From Acidimicrobiia bacterium (lineage in GTDB: Bacteria; Actinomycetota; Acidimicrobiia; Spongiisociales; SHLN01): 33,587 nucleotides of DNA. Numbering within the stretch: position 1 is the stretch's first letter; every line of letters begins with the position of its first letter. Below the pieces are notes generated by a model. The model was not told the DNA's origin, made no database searches, and was given only the letters and a program-made list of their open reading frames with translations. The translations under genes were made by a program, and so were the position numbers. The stretch lies in NCBI GenBank assembly GCA_013002865.1, contig JABDLU010000048.1:1-33587 (forward strand), written 5' to 3'. Shown piece after piece: positions 1-8,306 of this stretch.

Positions 1-2
1 TC

Positions 3-3000
3 CTAGGACAGACCGGCTCAGGCGATGACCGCACCGTGCAGTACGAGTACACCCTCAACACCACCCTGCATATTGTGAGCCTCCCCAAGGTGGTGAACCT
101 GGCATCGGGGTGGCGCAACCAAAACAACCCGGCCGCCAAGCCCGATCAGTTGGCCCGCACCGAGATCCTCTACGACAACAACACCTACTTCTGGAACCCA
201 CCCACCAAGGGTGACCCCACCGACACCCGGGTGTATTACGACGACCTGACCGGTCCGATCGGCACCTACACCTACCATCGCAGCCTCACCAGCTACGACA
301 CCTACGGGCGCGTGACCTCGTTCACCGACGCCGAAAGCAACACCACCAACTTCGACTTCGACACCTTCGGCCATGTCGACTGGGTCCGCAACCCGTTGTT
401 GCACGAAACCGACTACGTGACCGACCCCAAGCTTGGCGTTGTGATCCAGATCACCGATGTCAACGACGAAGTCACCAAGGCTGACTACGACGGATTCGGT
501 CGGCTGCTTGGTGTTGAGCGGCCTACCGACCCATCCGGTACCGATGGGGTTCAGTACACCTATACCTATCCGGACCGCGGTTCGCAGGGTGCGGCTGATG
601 ACACGATGGTGCTCACCACCCGCACCCTCCTCGAACCAGGCGTGTTCGTCACCTCGGCCACCCACTACGACGGGCTCGGGCGGGTGGTGCAAACCGACGC
701 CCCCCGCCCCCAGAACGCCACCCAAGCAGTAGTCGGGTTGGTGGACTTCGACCCCGACGGTCGTCCGTTCCGTTCCGGGGTGCCGTTCACGATGTCCAAC
801 GCACCCGGAGCCGCCTACATCGCCGGGGACGTGTGGACGTCGTGGGGCGTGGTCCACGACGAGACCACCTACGCCGGGAACACCACCACCGTCACCCGCA
901 AACAAGGCGCCACCACCGTGTGGTCCTCCCAATCGGTATCCGATGGGTGGGAGACCACCTCCACCGACGCCGAAGGCCACACCACCACCTACGTGAACGA
1001 CGCCTTCGGGCAACTCGTTCAGGTCGACGAAGACAAGGACACCGAGACCTACACCACCACGTATGCGTATGACTTGTCCGGCAACCTGACCACGGTCACC
1101 GACGACGCCAACAACGTCACGTCGATGACCTATGACCGGCTCGGTCAGAAACGCACCATGGACGATCCGGACTCCGGTGACTGGACCTACGTCTACGACG
1201 GCGTCGGGAACATCACCAGCCAACAGGACGGCGAAGGTGATTGGCTGTACTTCGAGTACGACGACCTCAATCGGGTGCTGAAACGCCGGTCAGATAGCGC
1301 GAGTGGGCCCGTGTTGGCCGAATACGCCTACGACGCACCGTTCGTTGGTGCCCTCGACTGGTCCAAGGCCAATGTCACCGGCGGAGAAGTCCGCATCGAC
1401 CACCTCAGCTACGACGACGCCGGGCGGGTCCTGGCCCGCACGCTCACCATGCCGGGCTCGCAGGTGTTCCGGGAGGAGTTCACGTATAACAACGCCGGCA
1501 ATATGGTGACCCGCGCCTATCCGGATGGAGCTACCGGGAACACCGATGAGGTTGTCACCTACGACTATGACGCCGTGTCGGGTCTTCCTGAAACGCTGAC
1601 TGGTGATGCCAGTTTCAGTGACGACGACTACGTGACCTCGACGACGTTTAACCCGTTCGGGCAGATCACCGCCCAACAAGCCGGCACCGGCGACGGCCTG
1701 TACTGGGATCCGGCCTACGACGTCCACACCCGCGTCGAACGATCCCTGGTGCGTCAGGGCACCAGTGGGGGTGCGATCAGTCAGGACTACAACTACGACC
1801 GCGACGACAACGGCCTGATCACCCGCATCTGGGACGACACCGTCGTCAACGATCAGTTCCAATGCTTCACCTACGACGACCTCGGGCGCCTCACGACCGG
1901 ATTCACCGGTGACTGGCTATGCCGCTGGTATCGGTCGAATGGTCCTGATCCGTACTACTTCTCCTATCAGTACGACTCGATTGGGAATCTGACCAAGAAG
2001 GGTGGGGTCACCCTCACCTACAGCGGTGTTGAGGCGGGGCCGCATGCGGTCACCAAGTACGGCACCGATGACTTCGCCTACGACGACAACGGCAACATGA
2101 CCAGCCGCGACATCGCCGGTGGCACCCAGACGCTGGCCTGGGATGACGATCACCAGCTCGATTCGGTTGCGGACACGTCGGGGACTACAAGTTTCCTCTA
2201 TGACGCCGATGGGAACCGGGTGAAACGAACCACCGGGTCAGAGTCGACCGTACACGTGGGCGGGGTGTATGAGTACACCACTGCTGGTGCCAACACCACC
2301 GAAACCAGCTACTACACGGTCGCTGGTCGCACCGTGGCAGTCCGCAACGGCAGCGACCTGCACTACCTAGCCCAGGACCACCTCGGCTCCACCTCCCTCA
2401 CCCGAGACGGAAGCTCGGGGTCGGTTGCGGTGCACCGGTACAAGCCGTTCGGGGACCCACGAGGCACCTCGGCGCCCACGGAGACCGATCACACCTACAC
2501 CGGGCAAATCGCTGATGGGTCGACAGATCTGATGTTCTACAACGCCCGCTACTACGACCCCACCACCGCACGATTCATCTCGCCCGACACCATCATCCCC
2601 GACCCAACAAACCCTCAAGACCTCAACCGATACTCCTACGTCCGCAACAGCCCGACCAACCTGGTTGACCCAACGGGGCATTGTCCCGAGTTCATGAAGA
2701 ACAGCGATGGCGGCTGTTGGGGGGCTGGGGTTGCCCGCGCGGCGGTGACATTTGTAGACCGGACTGCCGACGGCGTTGCCTTTGTCGCTGGGACGGCTAC
2801 GGCATTCGGCTGCGGCCCATGCGCGCCGGTGGCTGCTGCGGCAGTCACGACGGGCCGCGTCACAGATGCCTTGATCTTCGGTGATGAATGTTTCGTTCAA
2901 CGCGATGGTGGTTGTGGCGAGGCTGTCTTCTACATGGCGGTCAACGCCGGAATCCAGGGACTCAATGACGCTGGCAGGATCACTGACGGAGCGGCAGCAG

Positions 3001-3224
3001 CGGGGATTGGCTACACAAGCCTTCTGGTTCCAGTCCTTGGTACGGAGGCTGAGACAACGGCTGAGCCAGCTCAACCCAAGAGAGTGGGCAAGGGGTCTGA
3101 CAGGTTTGAGAAGGGGTCAGGCACGTCCTATTGGGATCACAGCGACGAGTTTCTCTCGCTGCTTCCCTCGTCGAGCCGTCCCAAGTCATCGACCGGTCAT
3201 CTACTAGGGTTGTCGATCGAATGA
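3..3224 (+). CDS. RHS repeat-associated core domain protein, 5'-truncated by window start; variable C-terminal domain after DPTGH
   Basis: Many YD-type repeats (YDxxGxL/NxT), RHS core 'YYGARYYDP'-like 'LMFYNARYYDPTTARFISPDTIIPDPTNPQDLNRYSYVRNSPTNLVDPTGH', followed by an unrelated ~180-aa tail. Frame is open to the window edge upstream of the first ATG/GTG. Confidence 0.93.
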   Translation, partial: LGQTGSGDDRTVQYEYTLNTTLHIVSLPKVVNLASGWRNQNNPAAKPDQLARTEILYDNNTYFWNPPTKGDPTDTRVYYDDLTGPIGTYTYHRSLTSYDTYGRVTSFTDAESNTTNFDFDTFGHVDWVRNPLLHETDYVTDPKLGVVIQITDVNDEVTKADYDGFGRLLGVERPTDPSGTDGVQYTYTYPDRGSQGAADDTMVLTTRTLLEPGVFVTSATHYDGLGRVVQTDAPRPQNATQAVVGLVDFDPDGRPFRSGVPFTMSNAPGAAYIAGDVWTSWGVVHDETTYAGNTTTVTRKQGATTVWSSQSVSDGWETTSTDAEGHTTTYVNDAFGQLVQVDEDKDTETYTTTYAYDLSGNLTTVTDDANNVTSMTYDRLGQKRTMDDPDSGDWTYVYDGVGNITSQQDGEGDWLYFEYDDLNRVLKRRSDSASGPVLAEYAYDAPFVGALDWSKANVTGGEVRIDHLSYDDAGRVLARTLTMPGSQVFREEFTYNNAGNMVTRAYPDGATGNTDEVVTYDYDAVSGLPETLTGDASFSDDDYVTSTTFNPFGQITAQQAGTGDGLYWDPAYDVHTRVERSLVRQGTSGGAISQDYNYDRDDNGLITRIWDDTVVNDQFQCFTYDDLGRLTTGFTGDWLCRWYRSNGPDPYYFSYQYDSIGNLTKKGGVTLTYSGVEAGPHAVTKYGTDDFAYDDNGNMTSRDIAGGTQTLAWDDDHQLDSVADTSGTTSFLYDADGNRVKRTTGSESTVHVGGVYEYTTAGANTTETSYYTVAGRTVAVRNGSDLHYLAQDHLGSTSLTRDGSSGSVAVHRYKPFGDPRGTSAPTETDHTYTGQIADGSTDLMFYNARYYDPTTARFISPDTIIPDPTNPQDLNRYSYVRNSPTNLVDPTGHCPEFMKNSDGGCWGAGVARAAVTFVDRTADGVAFVAGTATAFGCGPCAPVAAAAVTTGRVTDALIFGDECFVQRDGGCGEAVFYMAVNAGIQGLNDAGRITDGAAAAGIGYTSLLVPVLGTEAETTAEPAQPKRVGKGSDRFEKGSGTSYWDHSDEFLSLLPSSSRPKSSTGHLLGLSIE

Positions 3225-3271
3225 GCGAGTATCCCAGCCACTGGCCTCACTGGACGAGGTGGTGGCTATGA
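3221..3271 (+). CDS. possible 16-aa Trp-rich micro-ORF MSEYPSHWPHWTRWWL, coupled by ATGA overlaps on both sides
   Basis: ATG at 3221 overlaps the RHS stop (ATGA 3221-3224); its TGA (3269-3271) overlaps the ATG of the next ORF (ATGA 3268-3271). Very short, so tentative. Confidence 0.3.
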   Translation: MSEYPSHWPHWTRWWL

Positions 3272-3456
3272 ACTGGCTCGCCCTTGGGCTCGGCCTTGCG
3301 TTCTTGTTGGTCGGGCTCGCCTTCCGAAGACCGATGAAGAGGGGCGTGACTCACAGCGCGATGCCTAACCCACGCTTCAGCGTCATCCTCTACGGGGGTA
3401 TTGGTTTGGTGCTAATCGTGTGGGCGATCATTAGTTGGCTGGTTGACTTGGCCTAG
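3268..3456 (+). CDS. small predicted two-TM membrane protein; candidate immunity partner of the RHS toxin
   Basis: MNWLALGLGLAFLLVGLAFRRP...RFSVILYGGIGLVLIVWAIISWLVDLA: two hydrophobic helices; immediately downstream of RHS. Confidence 0.5.
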   Translation: MNWLALGLGLAFLLVGLAFRRPMKRGVTHSAMPNPRFSVILYGGIGLVLIVWAIISWLVDLA

Positions 3457-3743
3457 CTCGTGCGGCGAGGAACAGCGACCAGAGCGGAGTGCACCGGTGG
3501 GACCTGTCAGGACTCACCGTCATTCTGGACCGGGCTGCGGTTGCGTGAGATCACCACCGGGGTGTGGCACCAGAGTTCGTGGCAGGGCGCCTGCAAATGG
3601 GGGCTGCAGAATTGTGAGAGATGGTCCCGCGGGGGCTCCATTGATGGACGTTGCAGCAAATACCGATGGTCGTGGCCGAACTCCTCTAGTTCGCCGATCG
3701 TAGGCCGAGGGTCGCGACTCGTCGTCGGACCGCTGGCGGAGCA

Positions 3744-3815
3744 CGCCGATCACCAGATCGGGCGCACAAATGAGCATTTCCACGAGTACTCGGTATCGGC
3801 ACTTCGGAGTGCGGG
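3744..3815 (+). repeat. dispersed structured element, copy A
   Basis: CCGATC-ACCA-GATCGG perfect hairpin (3746-3761) and GCACT-TCGG-AGTGC hairpin (3799-3812); shares 'cggcacttcggagtgcggg' with copy B. Confidence 0.6.
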
Positions 3816-3847
3816 CTCTCCGAGCGTTGGTGGGCAGTTGTCCTTCG

Positions 3848-4273
3848 CTACGGGGCGAGCGAGCAATGGCTCTCGGACCACTTGAGGAGCTCCCCGAGCC
3901 CATCCACGAGGCGACTGCCTACGGCAGCGATTTCTCCCTCCCGTTGTTGGCCCGTGCGTCGAACGGACTCCATGTGCTTGGACAGGTCCTCCCAGCCTGC
4001 AAGGGTTTCCTCCGCTGAGCGACGTATTTCGCGGGGAGCGATATCCGCCATCTCCTCAAACGCCTCCGAGTACAGGATGTCGAGTCCCGCACCTCTACCA
4101 TCGGGTGTCAAGGGACTCCCGGACGGAAGATCAGCCAGGATCTCACACAGCCGGTCCTCATCGACGCTGTCGCCGCTGCTACAAGCTCCCGTGGCCACCG
4201 CGAGAGCAAGGGCAAGCATCAATACGTACGGCGGTCTGCCTTTGGTCACAATTCCAGAATTCGCGAGTTCCAA
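3848..4273 (-). CDS. small predicted lipoprotein
   Basis: N-terminal hydrophobic segment with lipobox-like 'ALAVATGACSSG'; remainder unknown. Confidence 0.6.
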   Translation of the reverse strand: MELANSGIVTKGRPPYVLMLALALAVATGACSSGDSVDEDRLCEILADLPSGSPLTPDGRGAGLDILYSEAFEEMADIAPREIRRSAEETLAGWEDLSKHMESVRRTGQQREGEIAAVGSRLVDGLGELLKWSESHCSLAP

Positions 4274-4403
4274 GGGTCAACATACAGCACCCCATTCGTT
4301 CCATGGCCATGGGGAAGCAGCCGTTTGCCTGGACCGGCCCATGGCAGTCCGATTGGCGAGCTGTTCACGGCCATCGGGGCGGAGGTGGTGGCCAGCCTCA
4401 AAA

Positions 4404-4480
4404 CGCCCAGAACGCCCCAATCTCGCGCGATAACGCTCCGATCGAAAAGTGCTCGGGACCGGCACGTCGGAGTGCGGGGG
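4404..4480 (+). repeat. dispersed structured element, copy B
   Basis: 'agaacgccccaatctcgcgcgataacgctcc...ccggcacgtcggagtgcgg'; shares 'tctcgcgcgataacg' with copy C and the 3' module with copy A. Confidence 0.6.
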
Positions 4481-4516
4481 TTCCATCTCAAGTATTTCGT
4501 ATTACACTATTGTGAT

Positions 4517-4780
4517 GTGGATATCCACCACACCGCCCGCAGGCACGGTATCGACGACGAGACCATCCTTCACGCCATCAATCATGCCCTCACCGTCATC
4601 GACCTCGAACCCGACGCTGACCCGCCCAAGGTGCTCGCCATCGGACCCGACCACGCCGGCAACTTGCTTGAGATCGTTTGGCTCGAACTCGCCGAAGGCG
4701 CTGAACTCGTCATCCATGCGATGCCACTGCGCCAAGTGTTCTACGACCTACTTGGACCACCCAGGGAGGACACCCTATGA
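4517..4780 (+). CDS. BrnT-like type II toxin (GTG start proposed)
   Basis: MDIHHTARRHGIDDETILHAINHALTVIDLEPDADPPKVLAIGPDHAGNLLEIVWLELAEGAELVIHAMPLRQVFYDLL resembles the BrnT fold pattern; 4-bp ATGA overlap with an RHH partner. Confidence 0.65.
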   Translation: MDIHHTARRHGIDDETILHAINHALTVIDLEPDADPPKVLAIGPDHAGNLLEIVWLELAEGAELVIHAMPLRQVFYDLLGPPREDTL

Positions 4781-5058
4781 CTGAACCAACTACCCGTCGT
4801 ACCCCGAGCGGTCGCCCCCTCACCGACGAGGATCTTGATCGCATCGCCACTGAGGTGGAGGAGAAGGACTATGACGTTGAGGCGCTCAAGTCACGCCGTC
4901 GTGGTCGACCCCCGATGGGGTCAGGACCTGCTGATGTTGTGCCGGTGAGGATCGACCCGGAACTGCGGGCCGCCATCGAAGCACGAGCCGTGGCAAACCA
5001 CACCACCACAAGCGAGATCATCCGCGAAGCTCTCCGCCGATTCCTCGACGTTGCCTGA
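4777..5058 (+). CDS. ribbon-helix-helix (CopG-type) antitoxin
   Basis: 'VVPVRIDPELRAAIEARAVANHTTTSEIIREALRRFLDVA' RHH motif; overlaps the upstream toxin gene. Confidence 0.8.
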   Translation: MTEPTTRRTPSGRPLTDEDLDRIATEVEEKDYDVEALKSRRRGRPPMGSGPADVVPVRIDPELRAAIEARAVANHTTTSEIIREALRRFLDVA

Positions 5059-5069
5059 CGACGAGGACT

Positions 5070-5150
5070 GCCCGAGAACACCCAGTTCTCGCGCGATAAC
5101 GAGCACATCACTCAACCGAGCAGAGCGGCACTTCGGCGAGCGAGTGGAGT
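5070..5150 (+). repeat. dispersed structured element, copy C
   Basis: Perfect 7-bp hairpin CGAGAAC-ACCCA-GTTCTCG (5073-5091), then GCGCGATAACG and 'gcggcacttcggcgagcg'; begins ~12 nt after the antitoxin stop. Confidence 0.6.
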
Positions 5151-5255
5151 CCTGATGGTTGGACACGAGATGCCGAGAAGACTCCCAGTCGGCTCTACAG
5201 CGCACGCTGACAGCGACGTCATCGAGTTGGGGCTTCACCGACCGAGATAGCGTGC

Positions 5256-5606
5256 TCATCTCCCAAGTTCGTAACTCACGACCGCATCGAAAGTCTCGCC
5301 GTTTCGGCCGTCGACCACCGTACGTTCACCGAGGGGCTTTGCCAACGTCACGAGGAACCCGTCGGCGCAGTCGTCTCCGCTGTCGTTCTCTACCGAGGGC
5401 GTGACGATGACCTCGGTGGCGGTCTCTTCGACGGTGACGACTATGTCGGCGTTGCACGATCCGATCCCGATATTGAGGAGCAATCCGTCGGGTGAGACGT
5501 AGATCTCGTCGTCAATGAAGGCAGGGTCCGAGTAGCAGCCGCCCAGCGCCAACACCACTAGGCCCGCTACGACGATCCGGATGGTCGACCCCCTAACCGC
5601 CCTCAT
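5256..5606 (-). CDS. small predicted lipoprotein
   Basis: MRAVRGSTIRIVVAGLVVLALGGCYSDPAF...: signal peptide with lipobox LALGGC; ATGA overlap with the upstream gene. Confidence 0.65.
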   Translation of the reverse strand: MRAVRGSTIRIVVAGLVVLALGGCYSDPAFIDDEIYVSPDGLLLNIGIGSCNADIVVTVEETATEVIVTPSVENDSGDDCADGFLVTLAKPLGERTVVDGRNGETFDAVVSYELGR

Positions 5607-5929
5607 GCAACCCACGCGTTCGGATCGAGTGTGATCACGAGACCGGCGGCCATCAGCACAACACTCGAAAACACATAGGCGGCGAATCGTCGAGCCAACC
5701 CATCTGGGGCACGGAACAGGCGCGCTCCCGCGATTGCTGCGGTAATCGTGGCACCAGCAGCGACGATCGAGAGAACGGCAACCCGCGTCGGGTGCTGCCA
5801 CTCGGGGCCACCGCTCACCGCCCTAGGTTCCGGTGCGCCGAGCACCCAGAGATAGGCCCAGATCACGAGACCCAGCACTGCGGCGTTCAGCACTCCAATC
5901 GACAAGATCATCGGCCGCACCCACCTCAC
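5603..5929 (-). CDS. small membrane protein (multiple TM)
   Basis: Three hydrophobic segments; stop overlaps the start of the downstream lipoprotein ORF. Confidence 0.6.
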   Translation of the reverse strand: MRWVRPMILSIGVLNAAVLGLVIWAYLWVLGAPEPRAVSGGPEWQHPTRVAVLSIVAAGATITAAIAGARLFRAPDGLARRFAAYVFSSVVLMAAGLVITLDPNAWVA

Positions 5930-6012
5930 ATATCACCCCCACCTGGGTTCCTCGCTGCATCATATGGCCAACCGCACATGAGCAGGGGCCAGGCCAACGC
6001 GCGGGACGCCTC

Positions 6013-6064
6013 CACGCCGATCAAGCGATCTAGAGCGATAACGCCCACCTCTCGGAGTGTCCGG
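6013..6064 (+). repeat. dispersed structured element, copy D (shorter)
   Basis: 'cacgccgatcaagcgatctagagcgataacgcccacctctcggagtgtccgg'; GATC-AAGC-GATC and 'gagcgataacg'. Confidence 0.5.
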
Positions 6065-6167
6065 TCTCCTCACATCTGCGTGCGTTACGCCGAATGGTGC
6101 GGCTGTCGCTCCTATTCTGAGGCGTGCGCACGAGTGCGTCGGACGCACGCAAGCCTTGTAGGGGATC

Positions 6168-6515
6168 TTGGTCGACCAGGAAACGAGCGAGGTGATCGGC
6201 CGCTGTCTCTCGGCAGCGTTGACCGATGCGATCTTCCCAGAGTGGGAATTCGCCGCTCTGATGGGAGCTTCTCGCGACGACCTCAGGACCGTCGTTGAGG
6301 CTTGGCCCGAAGCGGTGGATCAACCGACAGACGATCAGCGGTCTCTAGTGAACAACGTGCTCAACAATCTCCTCGGCTACCCACACGGGCTCGATGGTCA
6401 GGGCTTCGTGGATCGGGTCAGCGCCACTGAGGAACAGGTCGCCAAGGCACTCGCAGCCTGGCGCGACGACACCGGCCTCGCCCGACCTTCTGACTACTTC
6501 GACAACCTGACGTGA
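6168..6515 (+). CDS. hypothetical protein (115 aa)
   Basis: Open frame with plausible acidic composition: MVDQETSEVIGRCLSAALTDAIFPEWEFAALMGASRDDLRTVVEAWPE...; no family recognised. Confidence 0.55.
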   Translation: MVDQETSEVIGRCLSAALTDAIFPEWEFAALMGASRDDLRTVVEAWPEAVDQPTDDQRSLVNNVLNNLLGYPHGLDGQGFVDRVSATEEQVAKALAAWRDDTGLARPSDYFDNLT

Positions 6516-6517
6516 GC

Positions 6518-6590
6518 CACGCCAGATCACCAATTCTGGGACGAGAACGCTCCCATTCCCGAATAGCGCCGATCGGCACCGATGCGCTCG
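6518..6590 (+). repeat. dispersed structured element, copy E
   Basis: CCAGA-tcaccaat-TCTGG hairpin, then 'acgagaacgctcc' and 'gcgccgatcggcaccgatgcgctcg'; begins ~3 nt after the stop of the preceding gene. Confidence 0.5.
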
Positions 6591-6657
6591 TTTAGACCTT
6601 CCCAATATTGCGTGTCGTAGGCCTGATAGGACATGTCGGCACTCGTAGGATGAGGTG

Positions 6658-7569
6658 ATGTCTGTTGGTTTTGGCGCGACGATCGTTCAACTCGTGCCCT
6701 ATGCGGCGCTCCGTGACGATTTTCTCTTTGCTGAGGCGATTGGCCTGGACAACGGCTGGGTGATCGATCAGTTCTGGATCGATGGTGCGCCCGAGGTCCC
6801 GTTGCTCGAGGCGTGGGCGACTTTGGCCGCTTTGGCTGCGGACACCGAGCGGATTCGAATTGGGTCGATGGTCACAAATGTGGCCAACCGCAATCCCGGG
6901 ATCCTTGCCAAGTCAATCCTGACTGTCGACCAGGTGTCGGACGGAAGGGTTGACGTTGCAGTAGGTGGCGGCCACTACCCGGTCGAGCATGAGGCGCTGG
7001 GACTCGACTTCCTCGACCCGCAAGGTCGAGGTGACAGGCTGCGCGAGGCCGTGACCATCCTTGATGAAGCACTGCGTGGCAGTACGGTCTCTCACGAAGG
7101 TCAACACTTCACCCTGAGAGAGGCGACCTTCCGCCCCGGTCCGACTCAGTCTCCTCGCCCACCGATTTGGGTGGCCGCCCAAGCATCAAGATCTCTCCGT
7201 GTCGCAGCGCAACATGCCGACGGGGTTGTATCCCTGGGCGAGTACGAGAAAGGGATCGAGGACTCCCTTCGAGCGTTCCGAGCGAGGATGGAGAAGCTCG
7301 ACGAGATCTGCGTCGAGGAAGGTCGCGACCCTTCCACGTTGCGGCGCTGCTACTTCGCCGGCTGGGCCAACGAACCGATCTTCGCTTCGGTCGACGCCAC
7401 CGCGGATCTGATAGGGAGCTACGTAGATGCAGGTGCGACCGACTTCACCTTCTACCTCCACAACCCTGAAGAACCCCTTCTCGACGACCTACTCGCCTCA
7501 GATCGAATGGCAACACGAGACCAGCTCGCCGAAACCGCCCAAGAAGTCTTCCCCCACTTCAGGGGCTAG
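6658..7569 (+). CDS. LLM-class (F420-dependent-type) flavin oxidoreductase
   Basis: Luciferase-like pattern 'LLEAWATLAALAADTERIRIGSMVTNVANRNPGILAKSILTVDQVSDGRVDVAVGGGHYPVEHEALGLDF...RLREAVTILDEAL'. Confidence 0.9.
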   Translation: MSVGFGATIVQLVPYAALRDDFLFAEAIGLDNGWVIDQFWIDGAPEVPLLEAWATLAALAADTERIRIGSMVTNVANRNPGILAKSILTVDQVSDGRVDVAVGGGHYPVEHEALGLDFLDPQGRGDRLREAVTILDEALRGSTVSHEGQHFTLREATFRPGPTQSPRPPIWVAAQASRSLRVAAQHADGVVSLGEYEKGIEDSLRAFRARMEKLDEICVEEGRDPSTLRRCYFAGWANEPIFASVDATADLIGSYVDAGATDFTFYLHNPEEPLLDDLLASDRMATRDQLAETAQEVFPHFRG

Positions 7570-7610
7570 ACCTGCTTGAGGCTGTTCGTCAAAGAGCCTG
7601 TGCCAACCCG

Positions 7611-7680
7611 GTATCAACTGATCCCGAGCGATAACACGCGCGACGAGAAACCACGCGTACTGGCACGTCCAGGATCGGGT
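7611..7680 (+). repeat. dispersed structured element, copy F (divergent)
   Basis: 'tatcaactgatcccgagcgataacacgc...tactggcacgtccagga' with CTGG-CACGT-CCAG hairpin. Confidence 0.45.
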
Positions 7681-7683
7681 CGG

Positions 7684-8022
7684 TCAGTGGTTGAGCAGGG
7701 TCTTGATGACGGCGCTGACCTGGTTGCTGACGTTTGATCCCACGGAGCCCAGGGGATGGACGAGCCGGTTGCGGTTGATCGACCGGATCAGCTCGCATTG
7801 GATGTAGCTGGTGGTGTCGAGACCGGTGTCCGCGCTGGGCTCGACTTCGATATGCAGGGAAAGGCCGCGCCGGGCCGTGGTGAGTGGGACGACGATCACG
7901 AACGGAAACCCTGGGCCGAACGTGTCGGGGGGACCAAGAATCAGTGCTGGGCGGTGCGCGGCCGGCTCACCGGAAGAGGGATTGCCGAAGTCGACTAGCC
8001 AGAGGTCATCAACCGATGCCAT
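7684..8022 (-). CDS. MazF/PemK-like toxin
   Basis: MASVDDLWLVDFGNPSSGEPAAHRPALILGPPDTFGPGFPFVIVVPLTTARRGLSLHIEVEPSADTGLDTTSYIQCELIRSINRNRLVHPLGSV: PemK/MazF fold signature. Confidence 0.85.
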   Translation of the reverse strand: MASVDDLWLVDFGNPSSGEPAAHRPALILGPPDTFGPGFPFVIVVPLTTARRGLSLHIEVEPSADTGLDTTSYIQCELIRSINRNRLVHPLGSVGSNVSNQVSAVIKTLLNH

Positions 8023-8245
8023 CGGACACCGACGTGTCATCGGCTGCGGTGAGATAGGCCTCCCATGCCTGAGGGTCGTCTCGAAGTTCGGCAAGCTCGG
8101 CGGCCACCTGATGGCCGAAGCGTTGCCGTCGGAGCGCTTCGGCAGCGTCGCGTACCGTTTCGATGAGCGATGCGCCGGTTGTTTGGCTCAGGGCGAGGAG
8201 GCGGGCGTGGGTGTCGGTGTCGACGCGGATTGTTGTTGTTCCCAT
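8009..8245 (-). CDS. antitoxin (RHH-like N-terminus) of the MazF-like pair
   Basis: MGTTTIRVDTDTHARLLALSQTTGASLIETVRDAAEALRRQRF...; overlaps the toxin start by 14 bp. Confidence 0.8.
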   Translation of the reverse strand: MGTTTIRVDTDTHARLLALSQTTGASLIETVRDAAEALRRQRFGHQVAAELAELRDDPQAWEAYLTAADDTSVSDGIG

Positions 8246-8262
8246 ATCAGCAGTATACAGAA

Positions 8263-8281
8263 TGTAGACGTTTTGTCTACA
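8263..8281. promoter_or_regulatory. candidate autoregulatory operator of the MazF-like TA
   Basis: Perfect inverted repeat TGTAGAC-GTTTT-GTCTACA, 17 nt upstream of the antitoxin start; adjacent palindrome GTATAC (8253-8258). Confidence 0.65.
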
Positions 8282-8306
8282 GCCTTCGTTGCTCCCCCCT
8301 GCATGG

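Noticed and set aside
18-1223. Long antisense ORF opposite the RHS gene (401 aa)
   Set aside because: Low-complexity Gly/Val-rich shadow of a GC-rich coding frame; the + strand has clear RHS motifs.
3460-3903. ORFs 3460..3885(+) and 3520..3903(-)
   Set aside because: No recognisable domain; both run through element A, and composition is not convincing.
7579-7599. AGGCT-N11-AGCCT inverted repeat after the LLM oxidoreductase
   Set aside because: Could be a weak terminator, but the stem is only 5 bp with a long loop and no T-tract; insufficient to call.
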